Source of the DNA: Neckera pumila | Taxonomy: Eukaryota > Streptophyta > Bryopsida > Hypnales > Neckeraceae | Direction: 5' to 3' | Length of the DNA stretch: 64,000 nucleotides | Assembly: GCA_963969595.1 (NCBI GenBank) | Contig: OZ018411.1 | Coordinates: forward strand, 3,598,501-3,662,500 | Part shown: positions 23,535-34,963 of the stretch, in pieces | Layout of the letters: each line of letters begins with the position of its first letter | Numbering within the stretch: the first letter of the stretch is position 1 | The notes under the pieces: model-generated | Database searches by the model: none | Seen by the model: the letters and a program-made list of their open reading frames with translations, nothing else | Told to the model about the DNA's origin: nothing | Program-made: the position numbers and the translations under genes

Positions 23535-23795
23535 TTAACAATGTTATAAACTATGAGTTTTGGAAGTACTACTTTACTAGTAGAAATGGGACCATGGAAT
23601 AATATGCTACAAATGTCAAATTTTGATTCTCCAAGCCTATATTAACACCAACTTTGTGCTCATATGGTCATGGAGTACCAAACTTTGATAGTGTAGTTTA
23701 GCATTGAGGGATCATGTGTCTACGATAGTTGTGATTGAGGCTTGGATTGAGGATTGATTTAGAAACTAATAGTAGGTTGCAATGTTTAGAATGTG

Positions 23796-25576
23796 GAGCG
23801 GGAATTATGTGCAACTTCTTTTTGAAGTTGACGCGGAAAAAAAAATCCACTTGAGATTCTATATCTAGAATCTACATGTAGAATGGGTGATTATAGTGGA
23901 GGCAAAAATTTGGTAGGGTGGATTTTGCAACTAGAACACAATTACATGTACTTACCTTATTGATATCAATACCCTCATTGAATGTACACAAGAATTGTAT
24001 TTTTATTTGTGCAAAACATTGATTTGTCCTATTAGTGTGTATAGCACCATTTACCAAAGCTGCACTATTTGCAAAATAACTGAACTAGTTTAGGTTGAAG
24101 TTATATTGTATTGTACTAGTTTCCTAAATACTAATAAAATTTAGCGACACGATTTTTATATGTGACATTAATTTTGCACCTTCACCAATAGGACAATTCA
24201 CAATACATCTACAAAACTTATAAACCTTCTATCCTTTTATGCAAATTGCTACAATCGAGCAATAGTTGAATCTACACTATTTCAACATTTTCCATGTAAA
24301 GTTCATCTTTGACATGAATTAAGTATTTTTTTTGGTAAATAAGAAGAAGTGCAAGTTGCTTGTAATACAATAACAATACAATTTTTATTTCTCATTTTAT
24401 GATTTTCATTTATTTGCAAGTATATAATAACCCCTAATCATAATTTTAACATTCTCTATACACATCAATTGAGCCAAAGTGAATAGTTTTAAGGTAAGAC
24501 AACTCAATGTTGTCACATGTACCCAATTCCAATACCTATTGGACATTTGGACATTTTCATTTGCATCATTCACCCACCTATTATTACAATCGTAGCAATT
24601 TTTTAGCATCACGACAATGTATTTGGAGAGCTAAGGGATATATTAGTGTATGGTTTAGCATGGGTGTATCTACGCATTACCAAATTAGTTCTAATAAACT
24701 TTCAAAAATCCTTGAAAATTCATTTCCTATCAAAATATCTTGAATCTACTTACAAATGCCTTCTTCCTAACTTTTCACTCTTTGGAAAAGTGTGTTTTAT
24801 TTGTGTTAAGTAAAAATTTAAATTAATCTTTGAGAAATATATGAATTGACAAATAGCTTCTCCAAGGTATTTAGATAGTAAGTCTACTTGCTATATCCAA
24901 GGCATGTTTTCCATAGATCTTTGTACCTCACGGCAGTTCTGAAATGACAAATCAATGAGGAAATCAATTATAGAATCAACTCTTACTGATAGCAACAGAG
25001 GTGGGTACACCTTCTTCTCCCCATTTTCAATCTTCAAAGAAGGGGCGTGTGGCACTCTCTTGTTGGCTTCCGGAGGCTTGCACAGGGTCCATTGTTTGAA
25101 GATTGAAAATGGGGATTGTTCTCCTCTAGAAGTGAAGAATGGGCCTGAAGAAGACTTTTACCCTACTTGTTGAATTGCATTTTGTTTTCTCTACACCCCA
25201 AGTTCTATGTGTTCATCAAGCATTCTCCATCTTGAGTTTTCCGTGTTCAAGAACTTTGCAATTTGTGCTAGTAAATCTCATTCTCCACTCTCCATTCTCA
25301 TTATCCACACCATCAAAAGGAATATCACACCTTCTTCATGGAGAAAGGCTCCTAATTGATTCCTCTTTTCTCTCCACAACTTCTCATTCTTCATAGAAAT
25401 TTCATTCTTTAAGAAGGTGTGACAACCCCTAGTACTTCTAGTCATGTGGCCTATATTTCAACAATACTGAAGTAGTCTATTCTAAAAGCGATCATGCTTT
25501 AAATGTGACTCCTATCTAGAAATGAGTCACATGTTGCTTGAAATACCCATTATTGTCAATGATGAGTTAGGTAGGC
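23796..25576. other. AT-rich spacer
   Basis: Apart from the hairpin at 25019-25114 I see no gene, element end or RNA. Short frames here have no recognisable motifs. Confidence 0.4.
25019..25114 (+). repeat. Perfect 20-bp inverted repeat
   Basis: CCCCATTTTCAATCTTCAAA (25019-25038) is exactly reverse-complemented at 25095-25114, leaving a 56-nt loop. Confidence 0.7.
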
Positions 25577-25580
25577 TTAA

Positions 25581-26502
25581 TCCTTAAAGTTCTTTGACTA
25601 TGTTCTCACCAAAAATGCTCCAAAAATGCCATTTCTAGTACAAGTATCAAATTTTTGAAAAATATCATTTTTGGACACATGTAATCGTAGGATCTTGTAG
25701 AATTTTGGTTTGGGAATGTGTGGAAAAAATTTCAAAAATTTCCTTTGTGTAGATTGGAAGATATTAGCATTTAAAGTAGCAAAAGTCCTTTTTTTGGCCT
25801 TGCAAAAAATCGGGCAGCTGCACTTCACAAGGTCAGATTATTATGAAAAGAATTCTAAAATGGTTTGATTCTTTGGATTCATTCTTTAGAGCAAGTTGGC
25901 TATATGCTTGAAAACTTTTAGATTATTTGGAATTGTACAACATATAGGAAAAAAATAGTAAGTAGAAAGAAGTAGAGAATGGTTCAAAACACTAAATTGT
26001 TAAGAAGTTAATTATGGAATTGAAAAATGCCCAATCCCAATGGTTGCAATGTTGTAATAAATATTCTACATCCTAAAATTTTACTTTTATTGAAAAATAT
26101 TGAAAACTGAGTGAAATAAACGACTTCAAAGTTTATTTTAGAGTAGACAATCCACAACTGCCCACAAACTAAAATTGTTGTAACGTTTGACTCATTCATC
26201 AAAATGGAATGATTCAAAGCTTTTCACGTATATATAAATTTAATAAAAAATTCAAATTTTTATTTTTGAAAAAAGTGATTTTTTTTTTATCTGCCCGGAC
26301 TGCCCAAATTGAGAAACTCACAACATATTAGGCCATAACTTTGGACTCGTATTTCCAAATGTCATGAAATTTGGTGCATATGAAAGATGTTCCTCGTCGC
26401 CACCTTCTACAAAAATTTCAGCCCAAAATATGCAAATCTCCAGTCACACGTACCTGCCCAAAATTTCTATGTTGCCAAAAACGCATGTGGATCCTTTAGG
26501 GG
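25581..26502 (+). mobile_element. TTAA-flanked element, subfamily C (C2)
   Basis: 922 bp between TTAA (25577-25580) and TTAA (26503-26506). Starts TCCTTAAAGTTCTTTGACTA and ends GTGGATCCTTTAGGGG. Full-length C copy without a coding frame. Confidence 0.85.
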
Positions 26503-26991
26503 TTAAATGGTTGCTTTAAGAGCAAACTACGCTACACAAACCTAATGTTTCCCTTCCCAAAGTGGTAACCCTAATTGATTATTTATTCATTTTAGTCCAG
26601 ACACACCCACTCAAACATCACCTACCCCACGGCAATTTATCTTTTCTTTTCTTTTTTACACAAATGACAGCAATAGCACCTTGACCTCCACATCCAGCGA
26701 TGGTTACGTTAAGACCTTTATACACTGCAGTACCTGCACAGACACCTAAATATTACTCTGCAAAATTGATGTACTTGAAAAAGTAATGAACTATTTGCCT
26801 TTTGGTGAGTTTGGAATTGGTAGCTCTGTTTTTGTTTTTGTTTTTGTTTAATAACAATGTAGCACTGCTTTTGAGTGGAGCTATTACGCAACTGGGTGCT
26901 GACAAAAGCCAGGGTGTTGCGCTTGCAAAGGCTCTATCTCATGGGACAAATGGGGGACCTTTCTAAGAATGCAGTTACTATGTATGGTACT

Positions 26992-27444
26992 AGGTAAACC
27001 AGCCCATTGCAGTCACATGACCCATAGTAAACAGATGATGACCCCATTGTGGTTTTTTTGACCACAATTAGTGTCTCACTTAACTCTAATAGAATGATTA
27101 CTAACTTCATTAGGAACATTGAGCAATTTCAGTGTAAATCATTGTAGAAAGTGACTTTTTAAGGACTTTTTGAGGCCTTCTACATTACAAAATATTTTGA
27201 CTGCTTTAGAAGAGTTGGGTGAGCATCATGGGTACAGTGTATGTTGGTTTTGGGATAGTCTATTGATTCCTTTGAGCTGAACACTTCAAAAATTCATAGC
27301 TAATTCATACTCTGTCAAAAAATTATAGTTTCAATTGCCTTTACAATTTCTCACACTTGTCTTCACATGGGAATTTTTTTTTAAGATTTCAGTAATGGGA
27401 TGATGGCACATTCCTTATTCTGACCACAATGGGCTGGTTTACCT
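26992..27444. mobile_element. MITE with AGGTAAACCAGCCC ends
   Basis: 453 bp with ends AGGTAAACCAGCCCATTG and its inverted copy. ACT flanks both sides (26989-26991, 27445-27447); W3 has a single ACT at the matching point. Related ends occur at 29833-30555. Confidence 0.65.
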
Positions 27445-28174
27445 ACTGTAGTGTGGATTAGTCGGACTCGAGGTGATTTCATTTGGACCAACTCTGGAGT
27501 CTAATCAAGCTATGTTTCCATGAATTTTTGGAATTCATAAAATCCGCCGTAATTATTATTGGTTTAGTTGGCTTGTGACCATCCGAGTCTAGATGGTGGC
27601 CAGAGAGTCTAAGTTAGATGACTTTGATTTTTTTTCGTATGTTTGAGGCACACGAGATTGGGCTTGCCGCTGATCTGGTCTGAGCTTGTGGGCTGTAAGC
27701 TGTGTGCGCAGTTCTCTTAGTAAATTTTTTGTTTAAGTTTCCGGTTGCGGTTGTTTACATCAGTGGTTTTGCTGGTTTTCAGTTTCTTTCTTGACTGGGA
27801 TTTGATCGAGCACCACTCATGGAATGCTTGGTTGCAGCTGGACAGGCTTTGCGGACTGGAGAGAAGCTGGATATTAGGACTGACGGTTGTGTTCGCGTGG
27901 TACCGAATTCCTCTTCCATATGTGGCAGAAATGGATTGCACTGGCCTGAGAGAAGCTTGAGACTGATGGCAGTTGGACCTCAGCCCACATGCGGCACTAC
28001 TGCTGCCCTACTTGGATGATCTCCAATTATGCAACAGAAGTCAACGAATTACAGGAATCTTCCAGGAACCATCTGAAGAACTAGTCATTGCAAGTTGCAT
28101 CAGAATGATGTCATTCGGAAGAGTTGACTTGTGCCCTCAAACAACTGGACACTCAATAGGGACCCCCATACTAA

Positions 28175-28313
28175 GGGCCTCTTCACAGTATGGCCATCCA
28201 AGTCGAGAGGCCGTGGGACTGTGCAATATGATTGGTGGAACCGACGGACCCTGCAATATGATTGGTGGAAACGACGGACTCTCGATTTGGACGGCCATAG
28301 TGTGAAGAGGCCC
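28175..28313. mobile_element. TAA-flanked 139-bp MITE
   Basis: Inverted ends of about 37 bp begin GGGCCTCTTCACA; TAA duplications at 28172-28174 and 28314-28316. The inside holds a 27-bp tandem pair (GCAATATGATTGGTGGAA). PIF/Harbinger-like target. Confidence 0.85.
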
Positions 28314-28320
28314 TAATTAA

Positions 28321-29288
28321 CCCCTAAAGGTCAAAGACTATGTTTTCACAAAAACACTCCAAAACTACCATATCTAATTCAAGTATCAAATTTTAGGACA
28401 AAAATAATTTTGGGCACATGTAACCCTAGGATTTTGTAGTAAACTTGTTTGAGAATATATAGAAATTTTTTTAGAGTTTTTCACCTTGTAGATTGCAAGA
28501 TACTAGCATTTGAATTGACAAAAGCCCTTTTTTTGGACCTGTGAAAAACCGGGCAGCTGCACTTCACAAGGTCACATTTAAATGAAAAAATGTCCAAAAT
28601 GGTGGTTACTCCTTGGATTCATTCTTCAAAGCAAGTTGGCTACATGCTTGAAAAATTTCAGACCATTTGGAATTGTACAATATATAGGAAAAAAATAGGT
28701 TTTAATAAGAAGTAGAGAATGATTCAAAACACAAAATTGTTAAGAATTTAATTATAGAATTGAAAAATGTCAATCCCAACAGTTGTAATATTGAAATAAA
28801 CAATATACATCCTATGCTTGTATTTTTTTTGGAAAATATTAAAAATTCAATTCAATAAAGGACTTCAAAGTTTATTTTCAAGAAGGGAATCTATAATTGC
28901 CTGCAAACTAGAACACCTCATAACTTTCATCTCATAAATAAGAATGGAGTAATGCAAAGCTTTCCACATATATATAAATCTAAAGAACCAATTTCAAATT
29001 TTTATTTTTTTTAATAAGTGATTTTTCAGAATTATTTTGAGCTGCTCGTTGACTGTTGAAAATAACATATCATCCAATAACTTTTTGAGAAACCCCACTG
29101 ACCATTGAAAATAATATATCATCCAATAACTTTTTAAACATGTAGTCAAAAGTTCTGAAAATTGTTGGGCCTTAAAGCTACTCCTTAGGCAGCGTGAAAT
29201 TTTTGAAGAAAAAAAATAAAATTTCCATTCATAGTAAGCTGCCCAAAATCGCTATGTTGCCAAAAAACGCCGTTTGGTCCTTTAGGGG
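28321..29288 (+). mobile_element. TTAA-flanked element, subfamily C (C3)
   Basis: 968 bp between TTAA (28317-28320) and TTAA (29289-29292). Starts CCCCTAAAGGTCAAAGAC and ends TTTGGTCCTTTAGGGG. It lies only 7 bp beyond the previous MITE. Confidence 0.88.
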
Positions 29289-29419
29289 TTAATCGACATT
29301 CCACACTACATAAATATCTACCGGGGTTGTACATCTTGTCTGAAATATGTACAACTTCTAAAGAAAGGTCCCTTTAATTATTTGGTCCCTGTAATACCCC
29401 TATTCAATGTAAAACTGTA

Positions 29420-29619
29420 TAGTAGAACCTCCCTAAAAAGATCCGTCCCGGACTGGTCTGATACAATCTGACAAGATTACACTAGGGAGGTTTATTTGCT
29501 TATAGAGGTCATTTTTAGTAATAACCTTTGCTATGGGGACAAGTCCAGTACTGGTCTGACAAGATTACCTTGCAGAGGTTTATTTGCTTATGGAGGATTG
29601 ACTTAAGGAGGTTCTACTA
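29420..29619. mobile_element. TA-flanked MITE, Emigrant/pogo-like ends
   Basis: 200 bp with ends TAGTAGAACCTCCCTAA and TTAAGGAGGTTCTACTA, flanked by TA on both sides. The GTAGAACCTC end and inner GAGGTTTATTTGCTTAT blocks recall plant Emigrant-type elements. Confidence 0.7.
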
Positions 29620-29832
29620 TAGAATGTAGACTCCTGCAAAGTAAAGAACAAGTGGGCTTGCAAAACAATAGAGTTCACTTTCACTAGTCAACCTTCAAAA
29701 AATCCTTCATTTTGTCACTATAAATTACGGAACACATGACAAAGGTCTTTGGAGGGGAATGTAGATCTACAGGTTAAATAAACTAGGGCTAAAGTAGGAT
29801 CTCAACAAAATATAAGTTTGATAATATATAAT

Positions 29833-30555
29833 GTAAAAGACCCCATTGCGGTTAGAATTAGGAGTGTGCCCTCATGCCATTGCTGAAATTTTTCAAAAAA
29901 ATTTCCACACAAAGATAGGTGTGACAGACAATGAGGACATTTGAAATTATATTTTTTGGACCAAGTATCAATCGTTCTGAATTTTTGAAGTGATTAGCCC
30001 ACAGGGGGCTGTAGGCTACCTCATGACCAACAAAATCTGAATCCAATGTGGTCATCTTCCTACCAACCCTTTTTTTTTGGCACTATGGGGCTAGATTGCA
30101 CCATTTCAAAATAAAATGTCTACTTTTTGCCTGATAAAAGTAATCTTTTTTTGCCATATTTTTACCATTTTTATTTAAAATGTGGATGAAATTACCAACT
30201 TTGGATGAAAAAGTGCATGAATATGATTGAAAGGTATTTTTTGGTCCAAAAGATGGATGAATGTAGAAAATGAATGCTTCACCAAATTTTAAGTGATCGC
30301 CATCCTAGCACTTTCTCAAATAGTAATAAAAAAGGGTTGCTTCCTGTCCAATGCAGTCACAGCGTTTTCAAACATGGAAAATCAGTTTTTACCAAAAATT
30401 TTACTCTGAAAAGTTGGAAGTACCTATTGAAGTCACTAATTACTCCATAACTACCATGGAAGGCATTGTCTGATTATGGTGTGAAAAAACACAATGAGAT
30501 CATTAGGTGTCCTATTGTCCATCATAGGCCATTTGATAACAATGGGGTCTTTTAC
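29833..30555. mobile_element. Element with GTAAAAGACCCCATTG ends
   Basis: Perfect 16-bp inverted termini (29833-29848 and 30540-30555) enclose 723 bp. The ends resemble those of 26992-27444. No coding frame and no clear target duplication. Confidence 0.65.
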
Positions 30556-30620
30556 CTTATGTGTTTTTTACCCATCCCTGTATGACTTGAATCAAAACCT
30601 TGTACGGAAGTCATGAAGCT

Positions 30621-30676
30621 AGGATTGAGTAACCAAGTTTGGATTGAGTAACCAAGCTAGGATTGAGTAACCAAGT
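30621..30676. repeat. Short tandem repeat
   Basis: Three units of about 22 bp built on GGATTGAGTAACCAAG. Confidence 0.8.
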
Positions 30677-31037
30677 AATGAGGGTACCCACCTTATTACA
30701 AGATACTTGAATGTATCAGCCAAGACTTCCTAGTTCAATTATATTTTAACTTTCCAATTCTATTCCATTCTATTCGAGTTGTAATAGATGTTCTTATATT
30801 TTTATATTACAGGAGACTCATGTGCTCACTGTCCTATCATCAATGTTTTTAGTTTTTCTTCCATGGATTGATGTGATATTTCATGATTCTTCTTGAGACT
30901 TCAAAAGAGATGACCATACTGATGGATGGAAGAGGAAATGCCACTTTCAAAGCACATATCATGGATGCATCATGCTTGCTCATGTTGGACTGTACGTTTG
31001 TCCAAATTAGAGCCACTTGAGAGCCTGCAATGTTTTT

Positions 31038-31084
31038 TGGGGTTTTGCGGGGTGGGGTGGGGTGGGGGTGGGGTGGGGTGGGGG
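31038..31084 (+). repeat. G-run tract with quadruplex potential
   Basis: Eight runs of four or five G separated mostly by single T. Absent from the paralogous position near 17860. Confidence 0.85.
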
Positions 31085-31163
31085 ACACAAGTGAAACTGA
31101 ACTTCATTGATCTGCAATGTTTTGCATTGCCTGGCATGCACTCAATTGTGAATCTCCGTAAAC

Positions 31164-31439
31164 CACTCGCGGGACTTCTCCCGTTCATTCTGCGGGGAAG
31201 TTTCTGCGCCGTAATGCCCGATTCCGTGGGCAAACCCACGTAATCGGGGATTACGGATTTTTCATCCGGCTTCAATTTATCATCCGGATTTTCAATGAAT
31301 TTTGCTTGTGCTTTACGTCGGGCAATACCCTTATTGTCGGGCATTGCGCCAAATAATTGGCCCTCCTCATCGGGCTCCGTCCTCCTCGTCGACCAATTAT
31401 TTGGCGCAATGCCCTCCTCTGTGGGCATTGCCCTATACA
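31164..31439. mobile_element. GC-rich 276-bp insertion with 5-bp duplication
   Basis: Flanked by TAAAC on both sides (31159-31163 and 31440-31444); the paralogue has one TAAAC (17907-17911). It begins CACTCGCGGGACTTC and ends GGGCATTGCCCTATACA. Several stems are visible, for example CGTGGGCAAACCCACG and CCAAATAATTGG with its partner. The long minus-strand frame through it is considered accidental. Family unknown. Confidence 0.8.
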
Positions 31440-31636
31440 TAAACAACAAATTGACTCAAGTCAAAGGCTAGTGACCATATCATTTATCTGATTGGGTCTC
31501 CTAAAGTTTTTTAGGGTTTCCGTATACCTTGTGTCTGGAGATTCTGTGCAGGTTTGATCTCTGACAAAAGCCCATGTTCTAATTGGACACTGCTCCTAGG
31601 CTGGCAGTGATTTTTTTGAATCATTTTAGAGGAGTA

Positions 31637-31927
31637 AAGTAACTGCACCTTAAATTGCACAGTTAAGCAATTCCGCCTGATTCAGCATGGTTTTTACTGT
31701 TATATTTGATTTTTTTGTGGGGTCCCATTGGTAGTCAAAAGGGGATTCTAGATTCTCTTAGAATGCATTTTTTGGACACCATGTGAATAAACTACGAATT
31801 TCCAAAGTGTTGAGAATAGGTGTACCCAAAAGCGATCATAGAGTCATATGAATAGTGGGAGTACATTTTAGACAAGAATATCCATTGTGGGCTTTTAGGA
31901 ACCGTGCAATTTTAGGTGTAGTTACCT
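31637..31927. mobile_element. TA-flanked MITE, AGGTAACT ends (U1)
   Basis: 291 bp with ends AAGTAACTGCACC and GGTGTAGTTACCT, TA on each side. Inverted relative to U2 at 58329-58611, which it matches throughout. Confidence 0.75.
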
Positions 31928-31929
31928 TA

Positions 31930-32835
31930 CTGTAGTAACTTACAACTTAGAAGTTAGAACATGTCTCAAAATGAATATGTGGTTTCTAGTGGAAAACTAA
32001 TAGTAAGGTAGGAGGTGCAGCAACCGCCTATTTTAGAGCATATTGGCTTAGGATCTCTTCTATGCAAGATCAAAGAATTTTCTAACAAATTTTCAAGGAA
32101 GGAAGAGAAAGGAAGAGAAAGAGACACATTCATTACAATTTGAATTGTACTTTTTAGACTTAAATTGAATTAGATATGATTTTCTAAAGCTCACAACAGG
32201 AAGATGCTATTGAAGACTATAGGTAGTGCCATTAAACGTCAATCAATTGTCCATCAATGGTGCAAATGGAGTCCAAAAATGAAGGCATCCAAACCTTTAA
32301 CTTGAACAACATGGTGCATGTAATTGCCTAGGATGGCACATGGTGCCCCACCACTCATAACTCCACACTATTTACACTAAAGCTTTGTCTACTTCCAAAT
32401 CAAATTCAGTCCTCCAACCATGCATAAAATTGTGCAACAATATTCCCAAGTTGGCACCAATTCTTTGATGGATAGTTTTTCATTCCTATGATAATTATTT
32501 TTGGTATATTATTAGGAGCAATTCTTAGAGCATAATTAGGCAAAATATAAATAGGCTACCTTAGTGGGAGTACCATGGATTTATTTTGAGATGGAGGAAC
32601 TATTTCTTTAGTACGTATGTGATTCTTGGATAATACTTGGTGAAATCTATATCAACTAGGTGATTTATAAGTGAAAGTTGGCTACTATTTTTTAATGAGG
32701 ACAACAATATGGCTTTTCTGACAGGAAAAATTGAATTTTCTTTACAAAAATTAGCCAACTTCTTTTTGGGCGTAGCCAATTGGCAAAAAAATTGTACATA
32801 AAAAACATCGTCTACTAATAAATATACGGGGCATT
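31930..32835. other. AT-rich spacer
   Basis: I see no gene or element boundary. The minus-strand 103-codon frame at 32600-32911 has no recognisable domain. Confidence 0.4.
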
Positions 32836-32839
32836 TTAA

Positions 32840-33724
32840 CCGTGAAAAGACCGACCCTATGGTTATGTGGTATAACTTCAAAATCCTTACATTTGTATGG
32901 TTCATTTTCACATTTTGTGACTAAACTAAAAAAGTTTTTTTGTTCATAGAGGTATCACATGTCTTCTATAAATCACATAAATTTCAAGTTTTTTTGTGAA
33001 AACTAGAAATTATTATGAAATTTTGAAGAAAAACTGAAAAAAAATTCATATTTTATCCAAAATAAGCTCATAAAACCTAAAATTCTCTATGGATATACAT
33101 TATGGTTTAAAAATCACGGTATAAATCAAATTTCCATGTCTTTTGATAATTGCAAAATTGATAGACCATGGTAATAGGTCCAGGATTCAAATGGTCATAA
33201 AATATTTAATTTGGAGAGGTTTCAAATTTTCAATCTAGAGTAGAAACTTGACTTAATAAGCTTCATTTTGTTAGTTGGTATTAAGTTCAAAAAATAATAT
33301 TTTTTGATGGCTAAAATGGAAATGAAGAGTATGTTGTTAGGAATTACCAAATACACTAGAAAAGCGTCTTTTTATGACCTATGGATTTGGCATCTTCTTC
33401 TCAAAATTTTATTTTAATTCTTCAATTAAGAACATTCAACCACCAAGAGTTGCACACATACTCAAGAAATACTCACCAAGAAATTGAATGAAAATCATTT
33501 GTCTTGAGTAAGTAATGACACTATTAGACCATCCATTATCCATAAAGTGATTGCTCAAGTGTTTTAGGATTATTGCATCTCTCTAAAATTAGGGTTCAAA
33601 CTTTCCTTTGAGGAAAAAAAACTAGAAGCCTCACCCAAAAGAATTATCTAAAGGAACCTATAGTAACTTTTTATTACCATATTTAGTAGATTTTGATGGA
33701 AAAAAGGCCTTGGGACTTTAGGGG
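32840..33724. mobile_element. Probable TTAA-type element (H)
   Basis: TTAA at 32836-32839 is followed by CCGTGAAAAGACCGACC; the right end GGGACTTTAGGGG meets CTAA (33725-33728, one change from TTAA). The 885-bp length fits the A/C group, but the inside is diverged and the left end is weak. Confidence 0.45.
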
Positions 33725-33774
33725 CTAATGTTGCAATGTTGGGCTACCTTGAGAACTAGCTGTTGGAAACACAA

Positions 33775-33794
33775 GGGGGGGGGGGGGGGGGGGG
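33775..33794. repeat. 20-bp poly-G run
   Basis: Uninterrupted run of 20 G, rare in such AT-rich DNA; could hide assembly uncertainty. Confidence 0.9.
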
Positions 33795-34118
33795 ATTAGA
33801 AGACTTTATTGAATATATTTTGAATAAGTAATTTGTATTTGTTATGTTTTAATTGGATTGAATCAAATTAGGAACTACTATTACAAAAAGTAAATTCTAT
33901 GAATTGAACTAATAGTCTTGTGATGGATTGAGTGTGGTGAGTTTTCTTACGGAAAATTTTGTATATAGAAAAGGTTTTGAATTAATTTAGCATCACATTT
34001 GCATTCTTGTATATTTTGACATGAGCATAATAGAAACCATGTTGGAACTATTTGCTATGCATTACAGAAAATTTCAGGCCACGGGAGGGCTGTTAAGATG
34101 CATGAAAATGTGTATTAG

Positions 34119-34959
34119 CCCCTAAAGTCCTAAACAAAAAATTAGAATCTAATTGTAGAATCTTATTCTTCACTTGTCTGAGATCATGTAATAAAAAATT
34201 TCATGAGGTTTGGCAATAGATTGGAAGATATTAGCATTCAAAGTTGAAAAAGAAAGCTTTTTTGAACAGTGTCTTGCAATTTCAGATGGCTTTGACTGCC
34301 ATTTGTAGAAAAACTTTGCACTACAAACTTTGAGTTTAAAACTTTTTATGTTGAAGAATTGAGTTGAAAGTCATAAAAAATAATTCAAAAAAAATACACT
34401 TGATTTTCATTCTTTAAAGAATTATTAAGTAGCAGTAGGTCCAAGATTGGAAAAACACTAAATCGTTAATAGCTCTAAGATGGGATTGAAACACAATAAT
34501 CTCAATGGTGAGAATGTTTTAGCAAGAAAACACAACCTTGCCAAAAAAATTGTAAACATTGCATTCAGAAATGAATCCTACAAATTATTTTTTCAAAAAG
34601 ATGCTTAGATTGTCTCAAAAAACAAGATTGTCCTTAACATTTTCATTATTAGTCCAGATAGAATGAATCAAAGCTTTATGTGTACACAAAAATATAATGT
34701 ATTTGAGAAAAACAATATTAAAAAATTTTATTTTGTCTTTTTGCAGTTATTTTTGTGCTACCCGCCGAATTCAGTTTTAGGCTTTTTGTAGTATAACTTT
34801 TTCTCCAGGTCACCAATTGAATCAAAATTATATTCCCACATAGCTAATCAATTTTTCTATTTTACGAGAGAGTTTGAAAAAGTTTCATAAAAAATTGAGG
34901 TCACAGGAACCTTCCCGAAATCCAATTTGTCTCCCTAGAAGACAATGGGATTTTAAAGA
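34119..34959 (+). mobile_element. TTAA-flanked element, subfamily A-like (A3)
   Basis: Left flank TTAG (34115-34118, mutated), start CCCCTAAAGTCC; right flank TTAA 34960-34963. Its inside is closest to A6 (46629-48248). Confidence 0.75.
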
Positions 34960-34963
34960 TTAA

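Larger units (their letters stand above)
19131..23795. repeat. Segmental duplication, copy 2
   Basis: Direct copy of 7866-11885. It is longer because of three insertions: about 210 bp at 21392-21608, a 359-bp MITE at 21934-22292 and a TTAA-type element ending at 23534. Confidence 0.9.
26705..29660 (+). repeat. W repeat, copy 2, interrupted
   Basis: Homologous to 11995-12960 and to the reverse of 57245-58320, with the same donor-like (near 26798) and acceptor-like (near 27775) signals. Four elements listed separately interrupt it (26992, 28175, 28321 and 29420). Its end near 29620-29660 matches the start of W3 (AAGTAAAGAACAAGTGGG). Confidence 0.55.
30735..31620 (+). repeat. Repeat II, copy 2
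   Basis: Matches 17524-18075 but carries a G-rich expansion (31038-31084 and adjacent sequence) and a 276-bp insertion (31164-31439). Confidence 0.75.

Noticed and set aside
31164..31439. Solo LTR
   Set aside because: The 5-bp duplication would fit, but it does not start with TG and has no poly-A or TATA-like LTR layout.
30970..31449. 159-codon minus-strand frame
   Set aside because: Spans the G-rich tract and the 276-bp insertion, so it is composed of three unrelated pieces.
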